Shown here piece by piece: positions 52,701 to 60,296 of a stretch of 64,000 nt of DNA; position 1 is the first letter of the stretch, and each line of letters begins with the position of its first letter. This DNA is from an uncultured Clostridia bacterium (lineage in GTDB: Bacteria > Bacillota > Clostridia > Oscillospirales > Ruminococcaceae). The notes under the pieces are model-generated. The model did not search any database, had not been told where the DNA came from, and saw only the letters and a list, made by a program, of their open reading frames with translations. Location: contig CAMUJF010000004.1 of the NCBI GenBank assembly GCA_947089135.1, positions 62,001 through 126,000 on the forward strand. Direction: 5' to 3'. A program made the translations under genes and the position numbers.

Positions 52701-53724
52701 GGCGCACATCTTTGAGCCGTTTTCAAGAGCTTCGGACAGCCGCATAAGCAAGATACACGGAACGGGTTTGGGACTCGCCATAACCGACAATCTCGTGCGC
52801 ATGATGAACGGAGACATAAGAGTGGAAAGCGAGCTTGGAAAGGGATCAAGGTTTACGGTGAATATTTCGCTGAAGCTTCAGAATACCGAGGATATTTCCT
52901 ACGACGCTTTTGCAGGGCTGCCTGTGCTTGTGGCTGACGACGAGGAGACTACGCGAGAAAACGCTCTGCGTATACTGAACGAGCTTGGCATGGACGGCGA
53001 GTGCGTTTCCGACGGAAAGTCAGCGGCGAAAACGGTCATTGACTGCCATAATGCCGGAAAAAACTTTTTTGCCGTGCTCATCGACTGGAAAATGCCCGGA
53101 ATGGACGGTATCCGCGTCACAAAGGAAATACGCAAGCAGGTAGGCCACGAAGTGCCGATAGTTATAATCTCCGCCACAGACTGGTCGGATATCGAGCTTG
53201 AAGCGCGGGCGGCGGGCGCGGACGCATTTGTCAGTAAGCCGCTGTTTACATCAAAGCTGGCGCGGCTTTTCCGCGAGATGATATCAGGCGGGGACAAGTC
53301 CGGCGATGAAAACGATATGGATAATCTTAAAAACGCCGACTTTTCGGGAAAGCGCGTTCTTCTTGCCGAGGATAACGAGCTGAATACCGAGATAGCCGTG
53401 GAGCTGCTTGAAATGACGGGTCTGGAAGTGGAATGCGCGGAGAACGGACGGAAAGCTGTGGACAAATTCGCAGCCTCGGAGCAAGGGTACTACGATCTGG
53501 TGTTCATGGATATCCAGATGCCAATTATGAACGGAAACGAAGCGGCAAGGGCAATACGCGCCCTCAACCGCCGCGACGCAAAGGGAGTGCCGATCGTTGC
53601 AATGACGGCAAACGCTTTTAACGACGACGTTCAGGCTTCCATGAACGCGGGCATGAACGAGCATATCTCCAAGCCGCTCGACCTTAAAGTGCTGGTAAAG
53701 ACCCTCAGCAAGTGGCTTGATTAG
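49711..53724 (+). CDS. Hybrid histidine kinase with PAS sensors and two receiver domains
   Basis: 1337 residues, no membrane helix. The first ~820 residues contain several PAS-type sensor units (for example YTYISESAAALFGYSVEEFA, and VKCRDGSIKWIVD). HisKA starts near 825 (LSRMSHDIRTPINAIIGMT), the ATPase near 930 (NLASNAVKYTPEGG; GTGLGLAI), receiver 1 at ~1069-1190 (LIDWKMPGMDG) and receiver 2 at ~1213-1335 (LVFMDIQMPIMNG). Both acceptor Asp residues are present. No Hpt domain or output gene is adjacent. GAGGAG precedes the ATG, and its stop codon lies inside a palindromic element. Confidence 0.92.
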   Translation: MNRTYDGASAFGGKTLLKALENTAIHYFSYDVRSGTAEIPPRTCKRFKCGPLYSNMPYSFSEDFVLESDIPAFNKLYFDINGGAESSDAMFRNKSGNNWCHATLTTVERDENGVPVRAVGIIEDLSSVKRRELRYSKWIDALGELYPVRCCIDMTTNIYTVIEGGLVSRGHISDCGDAENAMRRYAESCVFEEDRSEFMNKFSADYIRSHLNSETRSFSYEFRQLNNSGLYNWMRGTAVLVDTLPDGSVHNVLYTAQYIDEEKQEKVLLESSLSLMRDTYYRIGCIDLNKNSMHTITISETEKSDVPLFKEDFDSQIRSFAEDYVLPEYREKFLNIMLPVRMKTIFDMGSDYIDIAYRRLENGEPKWVRTELIPLQGYSPQNRLVMWYVKNISHEKAAEEKLSKTLLQVNTDINLQLETILSGISGGFKISRGDEKFTYTYISESAAALFGYSVEEFADISHNSASAIVYPPDLEDTLKALEDDLSRGSVYSVKYRVKCRDGSIKWIVDSGKKVTEEDGNTLFYSFYNDVTELEERSMELRKSLTMISHMMRSLDCGIFAYRLPRREILLLNDKAKLLFGWSGNDTDINMNSIMREHILSEDIAAMSNAVKGMKKPGDEASYEFRIKHDDGTICRVQTNSRMLEFDDGSRFILSAMLDITETYELNEIIKEERGQYRDALLTNCEYAYSFDLTDGIITNEYVTKHGINPFRKFNINIPVTFDGFISKWLEEAKPQFLDEEMVNELSREAMLKKYNSGERSGEVEYYSSLTDSYTRVTSLLSLSERNGHIMAVIVGTDTTKSRQSEENAKHALMDAYEAARQANSAKSDFLSRMSHDIRTPINAIIGMTAIAGTHLDDTERVSDCLNKITVSSGHLLSLINEVLDMSKIESGKVDLNEEEFNLSDLVDALISMVRPQIKAKNQNLKVCIRNVVHEKVIGDKLRIQQSFLNLASNAVKYTPEGGNIKISISETTRENERAGRYEFIFEDDGIGMSPEFVAHIFEPFSRASDSRISKIHGTGLGLAITDNLVRMMNGDIRVESELGKGSRFTVNISLKLQNTEDISYDAFAGLPVLVADDEETTRENALRILNELGMDGECVSDGKSAAKTVIDCHNAGKNFFAVLIDWKMPGMDGIRVTKEIRKQVGHEVPIVIISATDWSDIELEARAAGADAFVSKPLFTSKLARLFREMISGGDKSGDENDMDNLKNADFSGKRVLLAEDNELNTEIAVELLEMTGLEVECAENGRKAVDKFAASEQGYYDLVFMDIQMPIMNGNEAARAIRALNRRDAKGVPIVAMTANAFNDDVQASMNAGMNEHISKPLDLKVLVKTLSKWLD

Positions 53725-53922
53725 GGCGTGCTGACGCTATCCGAAACGCTTGGATTGTAAGCAGTTTTTCGTATTTCAAGGCAAAAATCCGCAAAAAGCT
53801 TTAGAGCCTGAACAGGCTCTAAAGCTTTTGTATACATCGCATATGTCAAGGATTTTTAACGCGGAAAGACGGAAAAGCGGTTTGCAGGACAGACGTTGGG
53901 CGGTAATGTCAACACGCCCTAA
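53721..53922. repeat. 202-bp palindromic MITE-like element
   Basis: The ends TTAGGGCGTGCTGAC (53721-53735) and GTCAACACGCCCTAA (53908-53922) are inverted repeats with one mismatch in 15. Imperfect symmetry runs through both halves (for example AAAAATCC on each arm). The centre is a 17-bp perfect hairpin AAAAGCTTTAGAGCCTG/CAGGCTCTAAAGCTTTT at 53796-53832. It has no coding potential. The left end supplies the stop codon of the kinase gene. The whole could fold as a single hairpin and also serve as terminator. Confidence 0.75.
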
Positions 53923-53937
53923 TTCTTCCCTGTACTG

Positions 53938-54693
53938 TTATTTCAGCTTGTCGTAATGTTCATCTTCAACCGCTTCAAGCCATTCGTTGGAGCAATTTTC
54001 TCCCGCCGCTTCGATCGCAAGATGCGAGAACCAGCTGTCTGCCGCCGCGCCGTGCCAATGCTTAACTCCCGCGGGAATATTCACAACGTCACCCGCGCGG
54101 AGCTTTTGCGCCTCCTTGCCCCACTCCTGATAATATCCCTCGCCCGCAACGCAGATAAGTATCTGTCCGCCGCCATTGTCCGCATTGTGGATATGCCAGT
54201 TATTGCGGCATTTCGGCTCAAAGGTGACGTTGAAAATTCCTTTTTCGGGACAAACGGGAGCAAGATAGCTTTGTCCGATAAAATATTTAGCGAATCCGTC
54301 ATTGGGATCGCCGATAGGGAAAACCATTTTGGCGGCGTGGGAGGCTTTTTCGGTATCGGGAGAAATATTCTCATTCCACACTTCTTTTGCAAGCCTGAAC
54401 ACTGCCCAAGCCTTAGGCCAGCCAACATAAAATCCCGTATGAGTAATTATCGCCGCCGCTTCTTTTTGGGTAACACCGTGCGCCTTTGCATTTTCCAAAT
54501 GATATACAAGGGACGTGTCTGTAATACTCGATGACATCAATGCGACCATTGTGATAATGCAGCGTGTTTTCAAGTCAATATCCCTGTTGTTCCAGTTTTC
54601 ACCGAAAAGAACGTCGTCGTTAAAGCGGGCAAATTCGGGGGCAAAATCGCCGAGCTGCTCTTTGCCTGCTGTTTGTACGATTTTTTCACTCAT
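53938..54693 (-). CDS. Carboxymuconolactone decarboxylase-like/cupin two-domain protein
   Basis: 251 residues from the ATG at 54691-54693 (GGAGG eight bases upstream). Residues ~15-110 are a carboxymuconolactone decarboxylase fold (TRCIITMVALMSS; YHLENAKAHGVTQKEAAAII) without the CxxC of AhpD-type peroxidases. Residues ~150-235 are a cupin with likely metal ligands NNWHIHNADNGGGQ and GVKHWHG. The combination is common in clostridial redox clusters; the substrate is unknown. It is the last gene of the cluster led by the MerR-like regulator. Confidence 0.87.
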   Translation of the reverse strand: MSEKIVQTAGKEQLGDFAPEFARFNDDVLFGENWNNRDIDLKTRCIITMVALMSSSITDTSLVYHLENAKAHGVTQKEAAAIITHTGFYVGWPKAWAVFRLAKEVWNENISPDTEKASHAAKMVFPIGDPNDGFAKYFIGQSYLAPVCPEKGIFNVTFEPKCRNNWHIHNADNGGGQILICVAGEGYYQEWGKEAQKLRAGDVVNIPAGVKHWHGAAADSWFSHLAIEAAGENCSNEWLEAVEDEHYDKLK

Positions 54694-54730
54694 AATAGTT
54701 TCCTCCGTTTTCATTTTCAATATCTCCAAA

Positions 54731-55213
54731 TTATATTTTCAGACTATCGATCCAAGCCTTCACAGACGCGGAATCTTCACCGCCGCTAAGTCTTTTTCCC
54801 TGCCGCCAGTTTGTTTTTTCGGAACAGCATTTGCGAAGTATCTCCACGGTTTTTCCCATGCCGCTGCCGCCCGACGTTGCAAAGGAAACAACGGTTTTTC
54901 CCGAAAAATCATAGCTTTCCAAAAACGTATTTATTATAGTCGGCGCAACATACCACCATATGGGAAAGCCTACAAAAACGGTATCATACTGTTCCATATT
55001 TTCAACCGTACCCGAAATTGCGGGACGTGAACCGGGGTCTTTCATTTCAATACTTGAACGGCTTTTAGAGTCGTTCCAGTTAAGGTCGGCGGACGTGTAA
55101 GGCTGCTCAGGATGTATCTCGTAAAGCTCTCCGCCCGTAACATCAGCGATCGTTTTTGCAAGCCTTGCGGTAACGCCGCTTGCGCTGAAATATGCTACTA
55201 AAATCTTGTTCAT
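54731..55213 (-). CDS. Flavodoxin
   Basis: 160 residues from the ATG at 55211-55213 (GGAGG upstream). Flavodoxin fold with the FMN phosphate loop ILVAYFSASGVTARLA, then VFVGFPIWWYVAPTIINTFL and VSFATSGGSGMGKTVEIL. It is a soluble low-potential electron carrier or a quinone-reductase-like protein. It lies between the cupin protein and the aldo/keto reductase with short gaps, so co-transcription is likely. Confidence 0.92.
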   Translation of the reverse strand: MNKILVAYFSASGVTARLAKTIADVTGGELYEIHPEQPYTSADLNWNDSKSRSSIEMKDPGSRPAISGTVENMEQYDTVFVGFPIWWYVAPTIINTFLESYDFSGKTVVSFATSGGSGMGKTVEILRKCCSEKTNWRQGKRLSGGEDSASVKAWIDSLKI

Positions 55214-55232
55214 ATTTTTTCCTCCGTTCAAA

Positions 55233-56237
55233 TCATTTCTTTTCATCAAGCAATATTACTCCTTGCTCGGGATTTTTATCAATCGCACCAACTATAGGGT
55301 GCGGGACGTACATTTCCTCAAGATAAGCAATATCATCAGAAGTAAGCTTTACATCGAATGCTCCTGCCGCGTCGTCAAGATAATAAGACTTTGTCGCACC
55401 GATTATAGGTGAAGCAACGCCCTTTGCCCACTGCCACGCGATAGCGATTTGTGACATTTTGCAGCCGTATTTTTCGGATATTTCCCTGACCCTGTTTACT
55501 ATAAGAATGTCCTGCTGTTCCATTCGGTCGTATTTGCCCTTTGCAACGCGGTCGGTTTTTCCGCGCAGGGTATCGGACTTCCATTCCGAACGTGCAAGAT
55601 GTCCTCCCGCAAGCGGACTGTACGGAATAAGCGAAACATTCATCTGACGGCATATGGGGATAAGCTCCCGCTCGTCCTCCCTGTACAGAAGATTATAGTG
55701 ATTTTCCATAGCAGAAAACTGTGTCCAGCCATGTTCTTTCGCGGAAAGCTGCATATTGTGGAACTGATAGCCGTACATCGCGGACGCGCCTATAGCACGA
55801 ACCTTTCCTTTTTTCACAAGTAAGTCCAGGGTCTCCATGGTTTCCTCTATGGGAGTATCGTAATCAAAACGGTGAATAATGTAAAGGTCGAGATAATCCG
55901 TGCCAAGCCTTTTTAAAGTACCCTCAATTTCACGTTCAATGGCTTTTTTGGAAAGCCGTCCCTCGTTGAAATAAACCTTTGAAGCAATGACGACCTTGTC
56001 GCGGGACGTGGTATTTTTTATTGCCTTGCCGAGATATTCCTCGCTTGTTCCCGCCGAGTAGCCGTTCGCGGTATCGAAAAAATTAATGCCGAGAGAAAGA
56101 GCGTGTTTTATTATTTTTTCGCTCTCCGCTTCGTTAAGTGTCCAGTCGTGCATAGTACCGGCTTTTCCGAAGCTCATGCAGCCGATACATAATTTTGACA
56201 CTTCAATGTCTGTGTTTCCGAGCTTTGTGTACAGCAT
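55233..56237 (-). CDS. Aldo/keto reductase
   Basis: 334 residues of the NADPH-dependent (alpha/beta)8 family. The catalytic tetrad is recognisable: Asp in NFFDTANGYSAGTSEEYLG, Lys in KVVIASKV, and His in LYIIHRFDYDTPIEETME. The nucleotide-binding end has PIIGATKSYYLDDA. It resembles the YhdN/YajO type that reduces small aldehydes. AAAGGAG precedes the ATG. It sits within the redox cluster. Confidence 0.94.
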   Translation of the reverse strand: MLYTKLGNTDIEVSKLCIGCMSFGKAGTMHDWTLNEAESEKIIKHALSLGINFFDTANGYSAGTSEEYLGKAIKNTTSRDKVVIASKVYFNEGRLSKKAIEREIEGTLKRLGTDYLDLYIIHRFDYDTPIEETMETLDLLVKKGKVRAIGASAMYGYQFHNMQLSAKEHGWTQFSAMENHYNLLYREDERELIPICRQMNVSLIPYSPLAGGHLARSEWKSDTLRGKTDRVAKGKYDRMEQQDILIVNRVREISEKYGCKMSQIAIAWQWAKGVASPIIGATKSYYLDDAAGAFDVKLTSDDIAYLEEMYVPHPIVGAIDKNPEQGVILLDEKK

Positions 56238-56255
56238 AATTTTTGCTCCTTTATA

Positions 56256-56792
56256 TTAAATTAATTTTTTCCCAAGCTCATATGCCTTTTGCATATGGAC
56301 TGTGTCTTTAGTCATTGCCGGAGTTCCGCAGCCGGCGCCGAGAACTGTTCCCACATCTTCAAAATTCATATATCGGCAAAGCTTTTTGTAATGCTCCGCG
56401 GTATAGGGCATAACGTCCTCGTTTGCGTCCCAAGCCGCCGTAATAAGCGCGGCTTTTAAATGCTTTCCCGAAAGCCGCGTTGTGTAGCTGTAAAAACGGT
56501 CTACCACCGTTTTTAGCTGTGCGGACATTCCGAAATAATATATCGGCGTGACAAATACGACCATATCGGAATTTAAAAGGGTATCCCGGATAATATTATT
56601 GTCGTCCTTATGAACGCATTCACCGTTCATTCCGCAGCGGTCACAGCCTATGCAGGGGTGCATATTCATATGAGCGGTATCAAGAATTGTAACAGAATGT
56701 CCCGCTTCCTCCGCGCCCTTGATAAACTGTTCTGCCAAAAGATTTGACGACCCCTTTTTATGGGGACTTCCTTGAAGGACAGTTATTTTCAT
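56256..56792 (-). CDS. NADPH-dependent FMN reductase-type flavoprotein
   Basis: 178 residues from the ATG at 56790-56792. Flavodoxin-like fold with the FMN loop VLQGSPHKKGSSNLLA, a Cys pair CIGCDRCGMNGECVHKDD that may hold an iron-sulfur cluster or disulfide, and VFVTPIYYFGMSAQLKTVVDR. This is the iron-sulfur flavoprotein-like subtype. It is 16 bases downstream of the MerR-like gene and 18 bases before the aldo/keto reductase. Confidence 0.92.
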   Translation of the reverse strand: MKITVLQGSPHKKGSSNLLAEQFIKGAEEAGHSVTILDTAHMNMHPCIGCDRCGMNGECVHKDDNNIIRDTLLNSDMVVFVTPIYYFGMSAQLKTVVDRFYSYTTRLSGKHLKAALITAAWDANEDVMPYTAEHYKKLCRYMNFEDVGTVLGAGCGTPAMTKDTVHMQKAYELGKKLI

Positions 56793-56808
56793 AAAAATTT
56801 CCTCCCGG

Positions 56809-57171
56809 TCATTTATTATTTTTCTTCTGATTTTCTCGTATTTCGTGCCGCAAATAGTCCATTCGCTCAAGCTGACGTTCCCTTAAATGAATTTCGTCCA
56901 AGGCCTTTTTGCGCAGCCCGTCAAGCATTTTCATGCGCGCCTTTTCGGTGGATTCGCCTTTTATGACAAGCTTCATATAGGTTTCAACCTCATTCCGCTC
57001 AAAGCCCATATCGTGCAGAGCCATTATCATACTCAGCCGCTCCATATCCTTATCGTCGTAATGCCAGTCGTCCATTGCCATACGAACTGCGTCACACAGC
57101 CCCATACTGCGGTATTCGTCGAGTATGCTTACGGGAATACCGTAACGCTTGCTGACCTCCTCCTTTTTCAT
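56809..57171 (-). CDS. MerR-like transcriptional regulator
   Basis: 120 residues. The N-terminus is a MerR-type helix-turn-helix (VSKRYGIPVSILDEYRSMGL), followed by a helical recognition segment (MERLSMIMALHDMGFERNEV) and a C-terminal coiled coil (KKALDEIHLRERQLERM). No sensing Cys is present, so the inducer is not metal or thiol by inspection. GGGAG precedes the ATG. It is first in the redox operon and probably controls it. Confidence 0.85.
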   Translation of the reverse strand: MKKEEVSKRYGIPVSILDEYRSMGLCDAVRMAMDDWHYDDKDMERLSMIMALHDMGFERNEVETYMKLVIKGESTEKARMKMLDGLRKKALDEIHLRERQLERMDYLRHEIRENQKKNNK

Positions 57172-57196
57172 TTTATCGCTCCCTTGTTAAAAAATC

Positions 57197-57217
57197 GGCG
57201 TACCTTTTGGGTACGCC
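57197..57217 (-). terminator. Terminator after the LysR gene
   Basis: Perfect 8-bp stem GGCGTACC/GGTACGCC with a five-base loop and T6 on the minus strand. It overlaps the start region of the MerR-led transcript. Confidence 0.75.
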
Positions 57218-57220
57218 TTT

Positions 57221-57250
57221 AGTATAGCATAGCTTTTTTAAAATGTCCAA
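57221..57250 (-). promoter_or_regulatory. Promoter of the MerR-led redox operon
   Basis: TTGGAC (57245-57250) and TATACT (57221-57226) with 18-base spacing on the minus strand. Long spacers are usual for MerR-activated promoters. Confidence 0.5.
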
Positions 57251-57265
57251 CGCTTATTTTGTATA

Positions 57266-58144
57266 TCACATAATGCCTTTTGAGCATTTCTTAATATAAT
57301 CAATAAACGCCGCAGCAGCGGGAGGGAAAACCTGACTGTCTTTCCATGCAAGTACGGAGCTTAATTCCAAAAGCGGCGAAAGCGGGATAAATTTTAAATT
57401 ATCGTAATTGCAATTAAGCTTCAGACATATTATCACGCCAACGCCGGTTTGCGCCATGACCGCGCTGTTATACAGCAGATTATATGTGGAAACGATATTC
57501 ATTTTTTTTACATTAACGCCCAGCCAGCTTGCAAGCTCCCCTTGTACAGCCTCGCTTGCCGGTATAATAAGAGGCTGTTCTGCCAAATCGGACGGAGTGA
57601 CAATTTTTTTCCCCGCAAGCTCGGAGTTTTCTTTCACCAACACACCCCATTGTTCTCGTACGTTCATGCGGATAAATTCGTATTTGGATATGTCAACCGG
57701 CTCTAAAAGCAGTCCGATATCAAGCGTACCGTTTTCAAGCCTCGCCTTGATTCCCGCAATATTTCCGCTGTAGACATCAAAAGTTATAAACGGGTGACTG
57801 TCGCGAAAATCGGCAATAAAGCGGGAAAGTTCCCCCATGCTCTGGAGCTCGCCGCTGCCTATGGAGATAAGTCCCGTCAGATTTTCCTCACGCTGTTCAA
57901 GCTCGGTTCGCGTGCGTTCGGCAAGATTGATAATTTCCTGCGCTCGGCGTTTTAAGAGCATACCCTCGTTTGTAAGAATAATACTGTGGCTGCTCCTGTC
58001 AAAAAGCTTAACGCCAAGTTCCTCCTCCAACTGCATAAGCTGCCGCGAAAGCGTAGGCTGGGTAACGTGCAGAAGCTGCGCTGCCCGCGTTATATTTTCT
58101 TCCCGCGCCGCCATTAGAAAATAGTTAAGTACGCGCAATTCCAT
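57266..58144 (-). CDS. LysR-family transcriptional regulator
   Basis: 292 residues. The N-terminal winged helix-turn-helix has the classical LysR start (LRVLNYFLMAAREENITRAA; LLHVTQPTLSRQLMQLEEEL). The C-terminal periplasmic-binding-like domain holds the effector pocket (GLISIGSGELQSMGELSRF; GVGVIICLKLNC). GGGAGG precedes the ATG. It is transcribed just ahead of, and in the same direction as, the redox operon, separated by a terminator. It may regulate that operon or the genes upstream. Confidence 0.93.
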   Translation of the reverse strand: MELRVLNYFLMAAREENITRAAQLLHVTQPTLSRQLMQLEEELGVKLFDRSSHSIILTNEGMLLKRRAQEIINLAERTRTELEQREENLTGLISIGSGELQSMGELSRFIADFRDSHPFITFDVYSGNIAGIKARLENGTLDIGLLLEPVDISKYEFIRMNVREQWGVLVKENSELAGKKIVTPSDLAEQPLIIPASEAVQGELASWLGVNVKKMNIVSTYNLLYNSAVMAQTGVGVIICLKLNCNYDNLKFIPLSPLLELSSVLAWKDSQVFPPAAAAFIDYIKKCSKGIM

Positions 58145-58181
58145 TGCTTTAACCTCCCGTTAATAATTATGCTTTTATTGT

Positions 58182-58210
58182 ATTATATCGCACTTGAAAT
58201 GTCTTTGCAA
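58182..58210 (-). promoter_or_regulatory. Promoter of the LysR gene
   Basis: TTGCAA (58205-58210) and TATAAT (58182-58187) with 17-base spacing on the minus strand. Confidence 0.65.
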
Positions 58211-58301
58211 TATATCTGAAAGGCTGTTAAGTTTTTGTGTTTTGCGCGTCAGGCAACAATATACCAATTCCGTCTAAAAGTCAATATGTTTAGCAAGAAA
58301 T

Positions 58302-58339
58302 ATGGTTATAATTCATAAGAAGCAGCAAATTATAACCAT
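58302..58339. repeat. Inverted repeat in the rlmD-LysR gap
   Basis: ATGGTTATAATT (58302-58313) and AATTATAACCAT (58328-58339) are perfect 12-bp inverted arms around 14 bases. It could be an operator or a weak hairpin. The remainder of 58211-58384 shows nothing recognisable. Confidence 0.5.
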
Positions 58340-58384
58340 AATTTACATTAAATTGAAGCAAAACGCATAGTATCATTAAATCAT

Positions 58385-58513
58385 TCAAAAATGCGCCAAA
58401 GTCCCGCAAATAGCTCGCTCTTCTGATATGAAAGCTCCGCCAAACTGAAATTTTGCAATCCCTTTGTTAAACAAGAATATCGTTCTATCCATATACTCCG
58501 GAGGGAATCTCAT
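58385..58513 (-). CDS. Possible 42-residue small protein after rlmD
   Basis: An ATG at 58511-58513 begins a 42-codon frame (MRFPPEYMDRTIFLFNKGIA and on). AAGGA, which overlaps the rlmD stop, is nine bases upstream. No family is recognised and the composition is neutral. It may be chance; the only support is the ribosome site and position. Confidence 0.2.
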   Translation of the reverse strand: MRFPPEYMDRTIFLFNKGIAKFQFGGAFISEERAICGTLAHF

Positions 58514-58518
58514 TCGAT

Positions 58519-59874
58519 CTATTCCTTAGAAAGCAAGACAACCGTCTCCACATGCCCTGTTCTCGGAAACAGATCAAATGCTCGCGCCTTTTTAATTTTG
58601 TACCCGTTATCCGAAAGATATTTCGCGTCCCGAGCCGCGGTGGCGGGATTGCACGATATCATTACTATCTTTGCGGGAGACATTTTCACCAAGCTGTCCA
58701 ATGTCAGCCTTCCGCATCCCTTCCGCGGCGGGTCTATGACCGCAACATCGGGGACTGTACCCTCGTCCGCAAGCTTTGCCGCAAGCTCTCCCGCGTCGCC
58801 GCAGTAAAATTCCGCGTTCCGGACGCCGTTCAGCTTCGCGTTTCTTTTTGCGTTTTCTATCGCTTCGGGAACAATTTCACAGCCTATTATCTTTTTGGCC
58901 TTATCGGAAAACGCAAGTCCTATAGTTCCCGCTCCGCAGTAAAGATCGAGAACGGTTTCGCCGCCGTTCAGTTCTGCGTATTCCATTGCCTGACAGTACA
59001 GCTTTTCCGCCTGGGCGGTATTGACCTGATAAAAGGACATAGGCGAAAGGGTAATTTTCTTTCCGCATAAAATATCTGTTATTTCGTCCGAGCCGAAAAG
59101 AGTGATGTTTTCCATACCAAGGATCACGTTTGTATTTTTCGGATTAACATTAATAACAATGCTTTTCACATCGGGGAACTTGTCCGGGAGCGTACGTGCA
59201 ATATCCGTAAAATCGTTAAGCCTGCTCTTGTTTTTTACAACGAAGCATACCATTGTTTCGCCGGAATGAAAGCCACGTCTTATGTAAATGTGGCGGAGCA
59301 TTCCGCTGCCGTTCTCTTCATTATAGGCGGGAATTTTTTTATTGTCCGCAAGTCTCAGGCATTCTTTTATTATTTCGCCGAAAATTTTCGGCTGCAAACG
59401 GCAGTCCGTAAACGGAACTACCCTGTGACTGCGTTTGGAATAAAATCCGCATACAAGCCTGCCGTTCTGTTCGGCAACGGGATACTGAGCCTTGTTGCGG
59501 TAAAAATCCTCGTCGCCGCCGCATATCTCCTCAAAGGGAATATCCGAAAATCCGCCGATGCGCATAAAAGCGTCCCGCACAAGCTTGTCCTTAAGGCTAA
59601 GCTCGGCGGAATAGGTCATATGGCGAAACGTACAGCCGCCGCACTTCGCGGACGCGGGACAGCCGCTTTCCGCACGGTCGGGAGAAGCGGCGATCATTCT
59701 GTCAATAATTCCGTAAGCAAAGCTTTTTGTGATCTTTACGATTTTGCAGGAAATAACGTCCCCGACGGCGGTAAGCGGTACGAATACCGCCATGCCGTCC
59801 CCGGAACGTCCCACGCCGTTTCCCTCGGCGGTCATGCCTGTGATCTCAAGCGTTATTGTTTCATTTTTCTTCAT
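58519..59874 (-). CDS. rlmD: 23S rRNA (uracil-C5)-methyltransferase (RlmD/RumA family)
   Basis: 451 residues. An N-terminal TRAM domain (ITGMTAEGNGVGRSGDGMAV) is followed by an iron-sulfur Cys set (CPASAKCGGCTFRHM) and a SAM methyltransferase domain with VLDLYCGAGTIGLAF, DPPRKGCG and the catalytic Cys in IVMISCNPATAARD. Paralogs RlmD and RlmCD are hard to separate by sequence. It lies ten bases after the zinc-ribbon gene and lacks a clear ribosome site, suggesting coupling. Confidence 0.93.
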   Translation of the reverse strand: MKKNETITLEITGMTAEGNGVGRSGDGMAVFVPLTAVGDVISCKIVKITKSFAYGIIDRMIAASPDRAESGCPASAKCGGCTFRHMTYSAELSLKDKLVRDAFMRIGGFSDIPFEEICGGDEDFYRNKAQYPVAEQNGRLVCGFYSKRSHRVVPFTDCRLQPKIFGEIIKECLRLADNKKIPAYNEENGSGMLRHIYIRRGFHSGETMVCFVVKNKSRLNDFTDIARTLPDKFPDVKSIVINVNPKNTNVILGMENITLFGSDEITDILCGKKITLSPMSFYQVNTAQAEKLYCQAMEYAELNGGETVLDLYCGAGTIGLAFSDKAKKIIGCEIVPEAIENAKRNAKLNGVRNAEFYCGDAGELAAKLADEGTVPDVAVIDPPRKGCGRLTLDSLVKMSPAKIVMISCNPATAARDAKYLSDNGYKIKKARAFDLFPRTGHVETVVLLSKE

Positions 59875-59884
59875 TTCAAAAATA

Positions 59885-60241
59885 TCAAAGCTTTTCGCCG
59901 CATTTGGTGCAGTATGCGCTTATCGCGTCGTTTGCGGTACCGCAGAAACGGCATTCCTTGGATCTCTTTGCGTTTACGGAAACGTCGGCTTCTTCAAGCT
60001 TGCCGGACAGCTCCTTGATCTCGCCGATAAGCTTTTTCATTTCGCCGGTCTTGTCGTCGCCGCACTCGTGCATATTGTAGCATATTTTCCCCAGCTCGCA
60101 GTATTTTTCCTTGATCTTCATACGAAGCTGACCGCGGTCTATCTGGGTCTTGGAGTAGTCAATAGCTTCTCCCGCCTTAGCCGCCGCCTTGTCGAAAACG
60201 TCCTTTGCGCCTGTTACCAGATCGTCAAAATTAAAGCTCAT
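59885..60241 (-). CDS. Zinc-ribbon protein with helical N-terminal domain
   Basis: 118 residues. The first ~90 form amphipathic helices (FDDLVTGAKDVFDKAAAKAG; MKKLIGEIKELSGKLEEA) likely to make a coiled coil. The C-terminus is a zinc ribbon CRFCGTANDAISAYCTKCG. AGGAGG precedes the ATG. Small proteins with this layout are frequent in Clostridia, often annotated only as zinc-ribbon. The function is unknown. Confidence 0.85.
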   Translation of the reverse strand: MSFNFDDLVTGAKDVFDKAAAKAGEAIDYSKTQIDRGQLRMKIKEKYCELGKICYNMHECGDDKTGEMKKLIGEIKELSGKLEEADVSVNAKRSKECRFCGTANDAISAYCTKCGEKL

Positions 60242-60296
60242 AATAGTTTCCTCCTGTAAAATAATTAATTAATAACTTGCAGACCTAATATGCAAA

